Shown: in pieces, positions 26,983 to 40,284 of the stretch
Layout: the number at the start of each line of letters is the position of its first letter
Position numbering within the stretch: position 1 is the stretch's first letter
Assembly: GCF_040054535.1 (NCBI RefSeq)
Contig: NC_090780.1
Location: 3,518,001 to 3,582,000, forward strand
Reading direction: 5' to 3'
DNA: 64,000 bases
Source of the DNA: Antennarius striatus
Lineage: Eukaryota > Chordata > Actinopteri > Lophiiformes > Antennariidae
Made by a program: the position numbers and the translations under genes
Notes under the pieces: generated by a model
Databases searched by the model: none
Told to the model about the DNA's origin: nothing
Seen by the model: the letters and a program-made list of their open reading frames with translations, nothing else

Positions 26983-28807
26983 GGATATGAATAGAATAAA
27001 TATGTACAGGAAGTTTTGAGTTGTTCTCAATCATACATCGTTTTTCAAAAAAATACATGGAAAAATAAAAATCGCGTTTATGTGATTTCACTCGATCTTT
27101 CTGCACACACACACGCCCACACACACACACGCACAAAGAACTTGCAACTTGTGTTTCACCGTCTCGGCGTCAGCACATTACGCACTGAATCACCAATATT
27201 CCATGGAGCCCTCTCCTCTCTGGTCCCTGCAGCACACTGTGTGTGTAAAAGGGCACGTTGTCAAAAAAATACAACTCTTTCATATTAATAACAGTTTCAT
27301 TCTCATCAAAAATTTGTTGAAGTCACACTTGAACGAAGATGAACACAGTGGCTTCAAGTTATATACTTCTGTTAAATTAAAGGATTATTGCTGCCAAATG
27401 GAGTCACTTCTTAATAAAGAGGTTTAATTATCAAGTGTGAAGGCTGGATGGTTTTCCCTCAGATAAATGCAGCAGAAAAAACATCAACCAGATACTAACT
27501 ACAGACAGGTGGGACAGGATGGGTCACTGACAAAATCTAAAACAATCATGTCAAATGATTTTTGTCCGTACTGACTACAGTATTTCCAAAAAGTACACAA
27601 ATACATCTCATTTCCAGCCCACTCACAGGGGTTGACTGATATGGAACCACAACCACATATTAATGGTGATTGTGGCAACATCCTCACAGCTCTGCTGTGT
27701 TAGAGGACCCATTTCTACTCCCAGTTTGTATTAAAATATTTACTGATAGTGCTGTGAGGCCTCACTGAGGTAATGAAACAGGTCAGTGGATATGATGAGA
27801 GAGCGTGTGCATGGCTGATGGAAGAGATCCAGCAGAAAACCCATGTGGTGTTAGCTCATATTATGAATGACAGTGGAGAGAGTGTTTGTAGTGCAAATAA
27901 AGTCATAATAATCTGCATTAGTTGGTATTAATGCCTGCCTAAAACAATGATATAATAGTGCCGTATTGAAACACCCATTAGCATCTGCTCTGTGTGCTGT
28001 TCACTGTGTTTCATCTAAATGTGCTGCACAGCAAGTTCATTGAGCAGGCAAGTGTAGGGTAATACCATTATCCATGCCGTGTAATTTTAAGGGGTTATTA
28101 CCATAATCAGACCAAACCAATCAAACCCAACAATGAGATCCCCCTGTTTTGTTTTAATGTTAATGGACGAACATTCAATCTTTTTCATATAATCCAAACA
28201 AGGTAAACAAAGCAGTAACTTTTTATTAGGACTAACTTCAAAGTGTGAGTTCTCATTATACATGTGACCAGAATGAGTTCAGTAAAACCCGTTTTTCTTC
28301 CTCCAGGCATCTTATAATTTCGAACACATTGGTTGAATGCAATGTTTTTGGCTTTAGATGGACTGCATATTTGTAACAAAGCAGTGTTCCAGTGTTACAC
28401 ATGTACATGTTGTCACTGGTTGGTCGCTAACAGTTTGCTGCTGACAGGCATTGCGAGGTCCGATTGGACTCATAAATCCTGTTGATGTCTTTGTTTATTG
28501 GCTTTTTAAAGATGTTTGGTACTTCAACTGATTCTGGTACAATTGCTTCAGCCAAATACTATACACACCATTTAGAGGAGTGGTTGGTAGCAAACATGTG
28601 CATGTTTGAAATGTACTGTATGTTATTAGGTTAAAAGGGTCATAGAGAACCTTGGATCTTTACCCGTTTTATGTCCCTTGTAAAACTCCAGTAAAAATCC
28701 TTTACGTATCACATATCAAATATTATCTGTCTGTCTATGACTGTTGACTGTATCTATGCATGTATCTGTCTACCTACCTATCTGTCTGTCTGTCCCTTCC
28801 TGCCCCC

Positions 28808-28835
28808 GTTAGACAGACAGATCTGTCTGACTAAC
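28808..28835. repeat. Near-perfect 28-bp palindrome
   Basis: GTTAGACAGACAG joined to ATCTGTCTGACTAAC reads the same on both strands apart from one mismatched pair. It sits at the end of a TCTG/TACC-rich imperfect tetranucleotide tract (about 28728-28796). Confidence 0.85.
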
Positions 28836-29540
28836 ATATTTCTACCCTAATATTCATGCACCAGCATTTCACCTTTCAGATGAAGATCTGACACTTGATA
28901 AATTCTGTATCAGCTTAATTCTATTGTCCCTTAAAACACAACTTTCTTCACTAAAGAGAATGAAATATGCAGATCAGAGATTTCCCATTGTTATGAATGC
29001 ACCACTGAATTTATTTGAATTATTTTAGAGATCTTTGCAATACATCAAAGAGATTTCTCCAAAATCTGACATGCCACTTGTGCTATCTTTAGATATGCAT
29101 CTATAGCCTTGAACAGTGTGTCAAGGTGAAACACCTATAGATTTTAAAAATGTTTTTTCAGTCAGTTTATGTTACTTTCTGCATGTCTGATTTTATATTG
29201 TTTTATTTTTTTATAGACTTTCCTTCTGAATTCCCCTCAGAACTGCATTAAGAGGAGGGCCAGTGGTCCATGTGGCCTGGTTGGGAGGTTGAGAAGGACA
29301 CCAACCCAAAGCAGGCCCAGTTCACCACATTGACCATCACCATTTGTCCCTCCTATGAAACAGCACAACAGTTTTTTTCTAACTAAAACGAGTACTGAAC
29401 TGTGGAATTGACATTTTTCAGGACATCTTTCCATGCTTTTCCTACTCTTCCTGACCTTCCCCGGCTATAATAATTGTCAGAATAAATGGTTTGACCATAA
29501 CAAGGGCTTACCTTATCTCAAACCTGTGAAATAGTATCCC

Positions 29541-29921
29541 ACACTGGATCTTCCAAGTAGCTATTGGCAGGTGGAAATGGACCCCTCCGATAGAGAGCAC
29601 ATTGCCATGAGCACCCCGTTTGACCTCTGTGGGTTTGAGCAAATGCCACTTGGTCTGGGCAATGCTCCAATCACATTCCAACTGCTGATGCAAACCTGCT
29701 TGGGAAAACATATTAATGAGTCATTGCTGATTTATTTTGGTGATGCGGTTGTGTCCTCCTCTGATTTTCCACAGTCTTGTGCTCCACCTGGTAGAGGTGT
29801 TCAGCTGGCTCCACCAGCATGGATTGAAGCTGCAACCCAAAATGTGTCACCTGTTCCAATGAGAGGGATCTTACCTTGGACATAAAGAGTGGACACAGGC
29901 CTGCTCAAGGTGTGTGTGTGT

Positions 29922-30004
<83 letters not shown>

Positions 30005-30470
30005 CGTGCGCCATGGCTGGAAAGAGGTTCTATCTCTCATTCATTTGAAATTGTTGGAGTCAATTACTTCTTCTTGGGTTGTTCAGGTGATCGATTCCCC
30101 TATATCATTGTGATGACTGAAATGCTGTTATTGCACTAAAGTCCAGTCTGTCAACACCACAGCCAGACTTTTGGATGCCCTGAATCTTGACCAATAGAGA
30201 GACTGCTTTGCAGACTGCTAAGTTCCCTGGATAGACCGGCCCAGCTGGCTGCCAGCCCTTCTCATATCCTATAATAACACCACTGTTCACAGCGCGACAA
30301 AAAGTCCACAGTATTTTATTTTTGGGAGTCATACCAAACTCCCTGTTAACTGATGGACTGCAGTGAGGCCCCACTCCCTACAAGGCTGGGTAGACCGGCA
30401 ACAAAAAGTATTGAGCTTTGCTTTTGAGGCATTGAGGAATCACAGCCAACATCAGCAGCAAGAGGAATAG
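29541..30470 (+). mobile_element. Ty3/gypsy LTR retrotransposon relic
   Basis: Plus-strand frames give the reverse transcriptase block LDLPSSYWQVEMDPSD, then MPLGLGNAPITFQ, then LLIYFGDAVV in place of the usual Y-x-D-D catalytic box, so one catalytic Asp is lost. A following HGLKLQP block is cut by a stop. After a TG microsatellite, integrase-like YNNTTVHSATKS and FGSHTKLPVN appear near 30265-30350, then a WVDRQQKVL stretch. RNase H and most of integrase are missing. Frameshifts and stops make it a dead pseudogene. LTRs were not delimited, though a purine-rich GAAGGGG near 30650 could be a polypurine tract. Confidence 0.85.
29910..30012. repeat. (TG)n microsatellite ending in CG-alternating tract
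   Basis: About 90 bp of TG repeat pass into GCGCGCGCGTGCGC. It lies within the gypsy relic, between its reverse transcriptase and integrase remnants. Confidence 0.97.
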
Positions 30471-32731
30471 GTCTGTTGTAACAGACCAAGCAGTCATCTT
30501 CGCTTCCAGATGATGATGTTCTCATTCACGGCACAGTGGCAGTAGCAATGGAGCTGCCAGCACCGCTTCCATTCCCCAACTGATGGCTTCTCAAGATAAT
30601 CACAAGTACTATGCAGACCACGGCGTAGTAAGAGGCAGACCTGTCTTAAAGAAGGGGCAAATTGTCAAGCTGGGGCATGTTTCATTTTTGGCAATGTTCC
30701 TTCCTTATTTATCTGACTGCATTTCTTTGGTCTGTTTTTTTTTTGCTATGCATTATATTTGAGTTTCTTGTGTTTTATATACATGATTTTACCAGTCATT
30801 TATCAGTCATGCAGGGTGGTTCGTTATCCTGTGTCTTTTTTTTTGTATAGACTTTCAATTACTCCATTAGTTGGATTTTGTAATTTTCCGTAGTTTATCT
30901 GTCTGTTGGTCTGTCTTGTCTGTCTGTCCGTCTGTATTTTTTATTTTATTTTATTGTAGCCATTTTTAATCAGTATTATCTGCCTCTATGTTATGCATAT
31001 TTGCATGTGTTGTGCTATGCTTATTGGTAATAAACCTTTGTAAGTTTTTAAAAAATTTCAAATTCAAATTCACCTTTGTTGCTGGTGCTAAAGAACCATA
31101 TTATGGTGTCACAAATATTTAGCATTATTTTATTATGAATGACTGACTGATCTGCGAGCTACCAAGCCACAAACTATTACAAACTATTCAAAAGCAATTT
31201 TTTAAACATCATTTTGACACATTTTCAAAATAATGTAATCAGACCAACACAGCCAAGATCCTGTAACAAAACTTGAACAAATACATTTTCTGATCAACTT
31301 GAAAAGATTTCAAACTTTTTTGAAGCCACATACAAACACTCAAACACAGAAAATTACAAAAGCTAAGGATTTGTTATCTTGACCAAACATATTTGTGCAA
31401 ATGTGATAAAATATGAGGCATGCTGTGCTCATTTATTGAAGCGAGCAGCACTTACACAGCACTCACACATGTATGGTAATTCATGCACACTATGAAGACA
31501 GCACAAAGTGACACGTTTATTCACAAACATCCGCTTAGATAAATGTGTTGTGTTTGATAGCGCTCACATTTGTTCTCTCAGCACAACACGCTAAACAAAC
31601 AAGAGTTATTGGACGCTGCGGCTGCTCTTGTCACAACAGGGGGAGATCTCACTCCTTTCTGCCTGTGTAATTGCCTCAGCTCAATGATTTATGAAAAGGA
31701 GAACAATCTATGCACAGATGGCATGAGCATAAAATTATTCTGACCTGTCACAAGGATGCCAGGCTACTGTGTGTCCGGCTTCTGGTGATTGTGATATCAA
31801 TCTGCTTTGAGAAGTAGATGAATAAAGTGCAAAAAACACACAAAACAAATATGGAGTTGTCTGTGTGTTATTGCTTCAGACCATTAACTGGAACATTGTA
31901 AAATAGTGTTATTCAGTAATGCAGACAACATATGTTTTTCCTTTTAGCCTACTTAGCATAGGATTTAATATGTGGCCACTCAGGACAGCCACAGTTGATT
32001 ATACAGCCACCTGATCCAGTCAGCAAGGTTAACACATCAGTGCATATTTCTTCTTCTGAGGGTCCCCTGGAGGACAGGAGGCAATTTTCTGTGACGAAAA
32101 AAAAATATGCTTGTGTCATTATAACATTGAGTTTATGGTTAAGTAAAGTCAGGATAGATTTTAAAAAAATCAGAGAATTAACATTTCCTGTGTGATGTAA
32201 CATCACCTCATATATTGAATAGCATGATACAACTGAACTTGTCATATGTCATATTGGTGTAGAGAATTTAAGCAACTAGAACCTGCACAAAAAAGTGAGT
32301 TAATGCAACGATAGTCTGTGGGTTCAACATTACCTGGTCATTTAAGCTGCTTCCTTGATCTCTGTAATTAAACCATTAATTAGTTGTTAAAGATAAAAAA
32401 GGTGGGTCTTGTCTTAAAAGGGCCTTTCAGGGTTAAACATTGACCGAAGAAGGAAGAACAAATGTGCCAGAAAGTTATACCCAATGAATCATTCAGTCAG
32501 ACAATGTTGGAGAAAAGAGCATCTTTGTCACTGATGTATTTTGTTTCTGCCTTCACTTCAAATCAATAGTGAGACGTGAACTTGATATGGTGACGGATCA
32601 AAAGATCCCAGGAACAGTCCTTGTTCCAAAGCTGAAGGGAGGCGACGGCATGAAATGCTAAAATCCAGCAAAGTCAGACTTACTTCAGACAAGACTTGGA
32701 TCTCAGGAGATGTTCAGACCTGGAAATGATC

Positions 32732-32757
32732 TGAATGAATGAATGAATGAATGAATG

Positions 32758-32800
<43 letters not shown>
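32732..32800. repeat. Compound (TGAA)n-(CAAT)n microsatellite
   Basis: Seven TGAA units are followed directly, after CAAC, by about nine CAAT units. Confidence 0.97.
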
Positions 32801-32801
<1 letters not shown>

Positions 32802-33645
32802 TGATTTTATTTGTACAATCTGTACAGAGTAACACCTCGACCCTTTTGATCTTCAAACTGCAAAAAAACCAAAAAACATAAAACCCTTAACAGGGTGAAG
32901 AAACATCTGGGTGAACCACAGAAAAGGGGTTCCTCTGTCTAGAACCAGTAAACTCTTCACTGAAGAGGGGTACACAGGCACAGCCCAGGAACTACAGTAA
33001 ATGGTAATCCTGGTCAGCATTTATTGCCACTTGTTCCTTTAGATGTTACCCAGGTACACATTTTCACATCTCTAATGGATGGCAGGTCTGTCAAGGAACC
33101 GTTACACACATGACACCAGGAAGTAGGACAACTGTGAAGCGGAGGAACTATGAGGAGGAAATTCCCCAGGTTGAAGTTACTGACACTGAAACAGAGTTTA
33201 AGTACATGTATGGTAGAGTAGAAGCAGAGGGACAAGTAGGTAGAGGAGTAGAGACAGTGTGTCATGATAAGACGCCCAGCAGTCTAGTCCAGAGTGTAAC
33301 TGTAGACTGGCCTGAGCAGCACTAACTGTGAGCTTTATCGAAAAGGACAGATTTAAGCTGTAACATGGAGGATTTCTGCCCCACAGACTTGAACTAAGAG
33401 GTTGTTCCAAAGGAAAAAAAAAAGGGCTTGATGGCTGAAGGCTTTACCTCCCAGGTAACTTCTTGAAATCTTGGGAACTATCGATAGATCTGTTTTTTGG
33501 GAGGTGCAGCAATCTAGGTGGATGATAAGGCACTAAAGCCTCCTTCAGATTTTCAAGTGTCTGGTCATTTAGTGCTTTGTATGTGAGCAGAAGATCCTTC
33601 AGCTCTATTCTGAATTTAAAATTAAAACAGGAGAAATACCGCGTC
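32801..33645. repeat. Large degenerate fish-type interspersed repeat
   Basis: Several segments read like a repeat I recognise from teleost genomes, including CCCTTAACAGGGTGAAGAAAC, a GGGCTTGATGGCTGAAGGCT block (33421-33443) and GGTCATTTAGTGCTTTGTATGTGAG near 33566. The short open frames in it show no conserved domain. Boundaries and class are not determined. The compound microsatellite at its left edge may mark its end. Confidence 0.45.
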
Positions 33646-33793
33646 TTTTCCAGTCAGTACACAAGCTTCAGCATTTTGGAGAAGCTGGTGGGTCTTTATA
33701 CAGTAGATGTATTAATGCAACCTGACAACAAGCGGTTACCAATGTCAAACATGGAAGTGAGAAATCTATAAATGAATTATTCTACATTATTTT

Positions 33794-34535
33794 GAGGGAG
33801 TCTGGTTTGGGGAACAAAGGATTTCATCTCTGCTTTTTGCAGACGATGTTGTCCTGTTGGCCCCATCAGATCTGGACCTTCAGCGTGCACTGGGACGGTT
33901 TGCAGCTGAATGTGACGTGAGCGGGATGAGGATCAGCACCTCTAAATCCATGGCCATGGTTCTCCACTGGGGAAGAGTGTTGTGTCCTCTTCAGGTCGGT
34001 GGAGAGTCTTTGCCCCAAGTGAGGAGTTTAAGTATCTTGGGGTCTCATTCATGAGCGAGGGAAGGATGGAACGTGAGATTGACAGACGGATCGGTGCAGC
34101 TTCTGCAGTGATGTGGTCGTTGTTTAGGTCTGTCGTGGTGAAGAAGGAGCTGAGTCACAAGACGAAGCTCTCGATTTGCCTGTCAATCTACGTTCCTACT
34201 CTCACCTATGGTCATGAGCTCTGGGTCATGACCGAAAGGACAAGATCCCAGATACAAGCGGCTGCAATGAATGGCTGGGCGCACCCTTAGAGATAGGGTG
34301 AGGAGCTCAGTCACCAGGCAGGAGCTCGGAGTAGAGCTGCTGTTCCTCCACCTCGAGCGGAGCCAGCTGACGTGGCTTGGATGCCTCCTAGGACGCATGT
34401 CCTATGGAGAGGAGACCTCGGGGAAGAGGTAGGAGGGACTATATCTCTCGGCTGGCCTGGTAACGACTTGGGATCCCCCCCGGAGGAGGTGGAAGAGGTG
34501 TCTGGGGAGTGGGAAGTATGGTCTACCCCATTCAA
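33794..34535 (+). mobile_element. Non-LTR retrotransposon (LINE) 3' relic
   Basis: Plus-strand frames encode the reverse transcriptase box LLFADDVVLLAPSD, then GRFAAECDVSGMRISTSK. After a frameshift near 34020 come FKYLGVSF, the block EREIDRRIGAASAVM and YVPTLTYGHELWVMTERT. A last frame ends in PPEEVEEVSGEWEVW. This is the C-terminal half of a LINE ORF2, truncated at its 5' end as is usual, and broken by frameshifts and stops. It is the same family as the minus-strand relic at 10905-11165. Confidence 0.9.
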
Positions 34536-36385
34536 TAATTTATGTCTGAGGTGTGATGGGCCAACGACAATAATTTCTCCTTTTGTTTTGGGCAGATCAG
34601 TAAGACGTGCACATCATCATGTTGTTAGAGTACATAGAGTTACTACATACCAAAAATTAGTAGAACTTACCTCAGAGTTTAAACAAATGGTTTATTGTAG
34701 AGTGGTCAGAGTTGAATACAGAATACGAGATCTTGGGTTTCTGCTCTGGTGACACTCAGTCGCAATCACAAAGCGGGAACTCCGGATAATAGATCAAGCT
34801 GCTTATATGGAATGGTGTTTTTTCTATCAGATCTACTCATCTAACTATGTATTTGGTATTTCCTGCTCTAACTAACTATATGGATTGACTACGTAAATGT
34901 GTCACACAATACTTGTAAAGACAAATGGTGGTTACTTGTAAAAGATGAAAGGTTGGTACATCCCCCCTGGAATTCAAGACTCATCACAGGGGGGCTGGAG
35001 AACGCATTTGCATCCTTTTGTGTTAGTGCTGCAACCGTATATACAGTCTACCAATCCTGAATTTTATTTTACTACTGAATTTTATTTTTACCACTATTTA
35101 TGTATTAACACACATACCCTTCAATGTCTTCAAGACAGGTGGTCTGTTGGTGTCGCTGGGTGTGAGTGATAGCTGGAGCAGTTCCGACATGAGGCTGACG
35201 CTCCACATAGTGGATTACACCTACTTTTCACTTTGCATCTTTGCATAAGTGACATTACTGCACGTTCAGAGGCTGTTAAAATTAAATTACAGGAAAGTTC
35301 ATGTTCAGTTAGGTGTGAGAACAAAGTTTGCTTTGAAGACTGAACAAGTCTGATCACAGTGACTTACAATTTTTTTTTAAAACTTTAAAGTGATTAATAT
35401 ATTTATTTTTTATCCTTTGGGATTACATAAAATGAGCATATAATTTACAGCTCTGCACCTTCCCACTAGGATAATATTCATCACCTGTGTACTATCGCAC
35501 TGTTTAAGCAGCTCACAAAATAACACAACAAACTGACAGAATAAAAAGGGATCTGTCAGCGTTTATGTTTACAACACAGCTTCCTACACACTCCATCCCA
35601 CACTGCGTTACACTTTTCTCAGGCGCTGCACCATGGAAGATGCATTGCTGTCTATATATAGTTGTCATTATTATGCAGGAATATCTTATGGATGAGCATG
35701 AATAAAGAATTCTTTCTCAAGTGGTTTTCTGAAAAGCATTTGTCAATTCCTGAACAATCATCCACTGTGATCAGAGACAATCCTATAGCATGTCAACATC
35801 CAGTCAAACTTAAATGCTTTTTCTGTCTTGGACTGTCACAGAGATGAAGTCAGTTGTGCCTTAGGGGGTTCATTCTCTCTGCCACACTGCTGATGCTTCC
35901 TATTGACATTTTGTCTACTTCTGTAGGTCATCACAAATAAAGCTTAATTAACCAATAATTTAGAATTTTCCATTAGTCGATGTGTGCATCTGTTGTTGTT
36001 GGTCTCGCATAGTGAAGAAATCCCTAAGAGGATTAATTTGCTAATGCTTCTAATGAGCATTTGGACAGGCATACCTGCCCTGTCGCTGCTCCTTTGAGGA
36101 TATAGGCATCAAAACAAAATGTGTTGTGCTATACAGCACATCCAGGGTGCAGATGAGAGACACGCATGAGAGAATAAGATGATAATGGAACTGCTTTAGG
36201 GATCAGTCAATGAGAAATAGAGACTCATCAAAGTTTATGATTCCAAACCAGCAGGTAAACAATCAAAAAGGTTCAATTAGGGACGAGGGCCACACTTATA
36301 TTGGGCTACAAATCTATGTGCTACACATCTGTAATTTTACCAGATTATTTCTTTATTATCATTAGAAGCATCACTACTTCTGGTC

Positions 36386-36463
36386 TATTATTATTATTAT
36401 TATTATTTTTTTATTTTTTATTTTATTTTTTTTAATTATTATTATTATTATTATTTACTGTGT
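36386..36463. repeat. Interrupted (ATT)n / T-rich tract
   Basis: Two ATT arrays flank a T-rich, A-interrupted stretch. Confidence 0.93.
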
Positions 36464-36612
36464 TATTTCTTTCTTACAGCATTGTTTTGCATCATCCATG
36501 AGAAATAAACTACAAAGACCACAATGCGACATCATAACAATATAATCATGACAGCTTTTTTTTTAAAAATAAATAAATTATTGGTTAAACTGTGAGCTGT
36601 GCTACCGTGGCT

Positions 36613-36629
36613 CCACAGGAGGGCAGCAG
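36613..36629 (+). promoter_or_regulatory. CTCF-like motif
   Basis: CCACAGGAGGGCAGCAG resembles the CTCF core with about two mismatches. It lies in the desert upstream of kcna3. Motif similarity only. Confidence 0.25.
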
Positions 36630-38661
36630 ATACATTTTCCTGTTCGTGTTCCCATCAGACTGTGGAGGTTTGTTTTAATTCATCTTGTTTCAATCTGGAC
36701 AATATTCAACACTGGTGGCACTGACGCAGGTACCTGATCGGATGATTGAAAGTGACAGCTACACCTTAATAATTGTGTTGTCCTTAACCCTTCAAATGAC
36801 CCACTGGTTTGTCTACAGATGTTTAGAGTGAGAATCATTCACTCACTGCAACCTCAGAGTCGGGGTCACCAGAAGCCAAGGACATGTTTGGTTCATCAAA
36901 GCTAAATGTTTTTAGTTAAATTCTCCCTGAGGGAAAAAAATTGTGCTGTGAACATGTGTCATTTTAACATTTGATCAATATTCACTGCGTGGCTGCACCT
37001 ATTGGAGTTTTATTTATAATCTGGCAGATTATGCTGTGGAAAAACACACATTCGTTTATGACCGCTGGGATGCTATAAATTAAGTATAAGTTATTAGTTG
37101 TCAATGGTTTCCAATAAATCATTCACAGCATATTGATTTGAGAACACATTATAAACCAGACTGTGTGAGCACGGCGCTGTTGACAGTCACAGATATAGAT
37201 CACACACATCTGGAGTCCAGATTGCTGAGTGTTTGCGTGTTGGTTTTCATGCTACACTTGGGTCTAATTGGTTCAAGACCAGGTCAGGTGATTAAGGGAG
37301 ACTTACATTTTAGCTTGCAAAAGGGGTTGTGATTGAAAGGAACGGTTCCGAATAAGGATATTAGTGTATATAGAAGAAATCACAGTTATTTTGATAAATA
37401 CTGACTATATGTAGAACACCACCACCACCAGTTCTATTTCCAGCTGAATCTTTAATTCAAATGGCACAACGGCAGTGGGGACACCTATCAGTTGTCATGC
37501 AATGATGTTAATTAATTTTAGCAATAGATTAATGTAGTAGAATTAATTTCCACTCCTCAGAAAGTCCCATAGGAAGGATTTTTTTTGACAGAATTGTACA
37601 TAGTTCAAAGAGAAAATGAATACTTGTTAGATTAGTTTTCAAAGTACGAAGCAGTTCTAGGAGTAATATATTAAAATCTATGCAAAACACCTCGTGTCAC
37701 TGCACGAGGAAGAATCCGACATGCACGCCACACTCGTATAGCACTTATGAATCTGAATTACAGCTCAACCAATCAGAATGATATAAAGCAGGCGGCCCAG
37801 GGGACAGGAAGCCACTGTCTACAAGAGTGCCTCCAGCATTTATGACATAAAAAAAAGGCTTCCAGTTATAATTAGCATGTCATCATCAGATTTATAGTGA
37901 CATCCGTACCATCACACCGCTTTTGAGACCATCACCATACATTTATGCACAAGACAACTACATGCAGATATGTCAAATAATCTAAATTTGAGCTCCCTCA
38001 TTATAACATACTTTCATCATGAATTTGATCCCTTTGTTCCACATGCTTACATTACTTTTTTGCTCCATTTTTGCTGTTGTATGTTGGTGCTGGATATTAG
38101 TTGAGAGTTTTGAATTCAAACCATTTTTAACATCTTTCGTTGGAAACCAGTCTGACAGGGAAAGTAATAGAAAGAGCTTAAAAAACTAAGTGAACTATGT
38201 AAAACTGTCACAGAGGAGGTGATTATTTTCTAATTAACCTAACACATGTTATCAAATTGAGAGAAGCAGAAAAAGACAATTACAGTCTCTGCTAAGAGCC
38301 AAGACAGAACAATGAACAAAACAAAAAAAAAAGGTTGAGGAGAGGAACAGGCAGATAAAAACAAACTAGACAAGCAAATATGTGTGCACTTCAGAGAAAT
38401 TAGGTCCAATTTGACTTTGTTTTGGTTATATTACTTTTTGCTTGTGTTTGAAGCTTCCAAGTAAAAAAGACAGAATCAAAGACATTCTGTTGGCATTGAA
38501 CCTGCAGGATGAACGTTGTTCATCCAAGTGTCTGTAGCTGCAGCACAAGAGAGAAGAGTTTCCTGTCCTAAAACGCACGTCTGTGTTTCACTCAATGTGT
38601 TCTAAGCAGAGAAGTAAAGTTTCATCTCAAAGTTTCATCTCAAACGGAGGAGGGTCACCTG

Positions 38662-38792
<131 letters not shown>

Positions 38793-39347
38793 ATGAGAGG
38801 GGAGGTAGCACAATACCTTGGGGCGATACTATAATATTTGACTCCCAGGAGTCAAACCCCATCAGCCCTAGAAACTGTGTCCCGCCTCCCTCAATGATAT
38901 ATAATTTCAAAGACCAATCTTTGAGAGCGTTGGACTCCTGCAATATTCCTTTCCACACTTTTCACTGACAGACTAATATTGTAGTTTATAAAGGAAATAT
39001 AAGAGTTTGTAAAAGATTAAAATGTTACATTTTAGGGTTTATTGGTTTCATAATCAGATATTATCATGTAATAATGTCATATAATGTATAAATAAAACTA
39101 ACATGTTTGATTCAGCAGCATTTTGTTGTCCTGGATGTCAAGGAAAGTCATTCCTTCATCAGATGAAATGAACAAACGTGATTTGTTCTTAAGAGATTTT
39201 TTTAAATGCAAAGCACAAAGTAGCGATAGGAGAATATACTCCAGACTATTATGGGATTTTAAAGTATGGTAGAGAGAAACATTCCATCTGAATGAGCAAC
39301 AATGGTCGAGAAATCCTGGTATGTGTGATGGCAGACTCCTGATTCTA

Positions 39348-39383
<36 letters not shown>

Positions 39384-39384
39384 G

Positions 39385-39451
<67 letters not shown>

Positions 39452-39458
39452 ACAGCAC
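39348..39458. repeat. (CA)n microsatellite with CACG interruptions
   Basis: CA repeat with an internal CGCACGCACGCA stretch and terminal CTCACA. Confidence 0.98.
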
Positions 39459-40134
39459 ATAACTGCTGGTCAGTGGCAGTGAATCAACACTGCATGGCGT
39501 GAGTGGAGGGCCAACCTGAAGACATAGCGCCTTTTAGATGCTGGCAGACTCCGTCACAAAACCTCCTTGTGGCAGAAGGCCATTTTGGCCCACATACATC
39601 TTCTGGAATGGAGATCTCAATCATCATCAATTACTGTCTTGAAATTACTCACACACAGACTTTACAGTATGAACGTATGTTCAGACACATGGAGCTGGCA
39701 GATGATGATGGTTCTCTTTTGGCCAATTATCAAAAAAAAGATTATTTAGCATATTTTTGCCTCACTTCTACCATGTGTTCCTTTTGGGTCTTTAACTATT
39801 ATCATTTATCATGCCAGTGAAATAAAGTTAAATAGCTAAATAAGCCACTTAAAAACCTTTCATGTCCTCATCCAACATTTCAGCACTCCATTCGTTATCT
39901 TTAAAAATCAAAGTGAAATATCAAACAGGAATGGTTTTAAATAGATCAAAAAATTGGTTGTTTCCCACGTGAAAATGTGTGCAGTTTCTCTCAGATGCCT
40001 GAAAGTTATATTTAAGAAAGTTAAAAGTCACAAAACTTAAAAGTCACATTTAGTGTCTACAGACTTGCAGTGCTGCAAGTGGATTTTAATATAATATTTA
40101 AAGCAGGCCTGTGAGATAGAGCGTTCATTTTAAA

Positions 40135-40284
<150 letters not shown>

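Larger units (their letters stand above)
25731..29500. other. Intergenic DNA
   Basis: No host gene was recognised. It contains dispersed repeat copy 2 and a near-perfect palindrome. A non-repetitive stretch at about 27730-28130 stands out (see findings). Confidence 0.55.
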
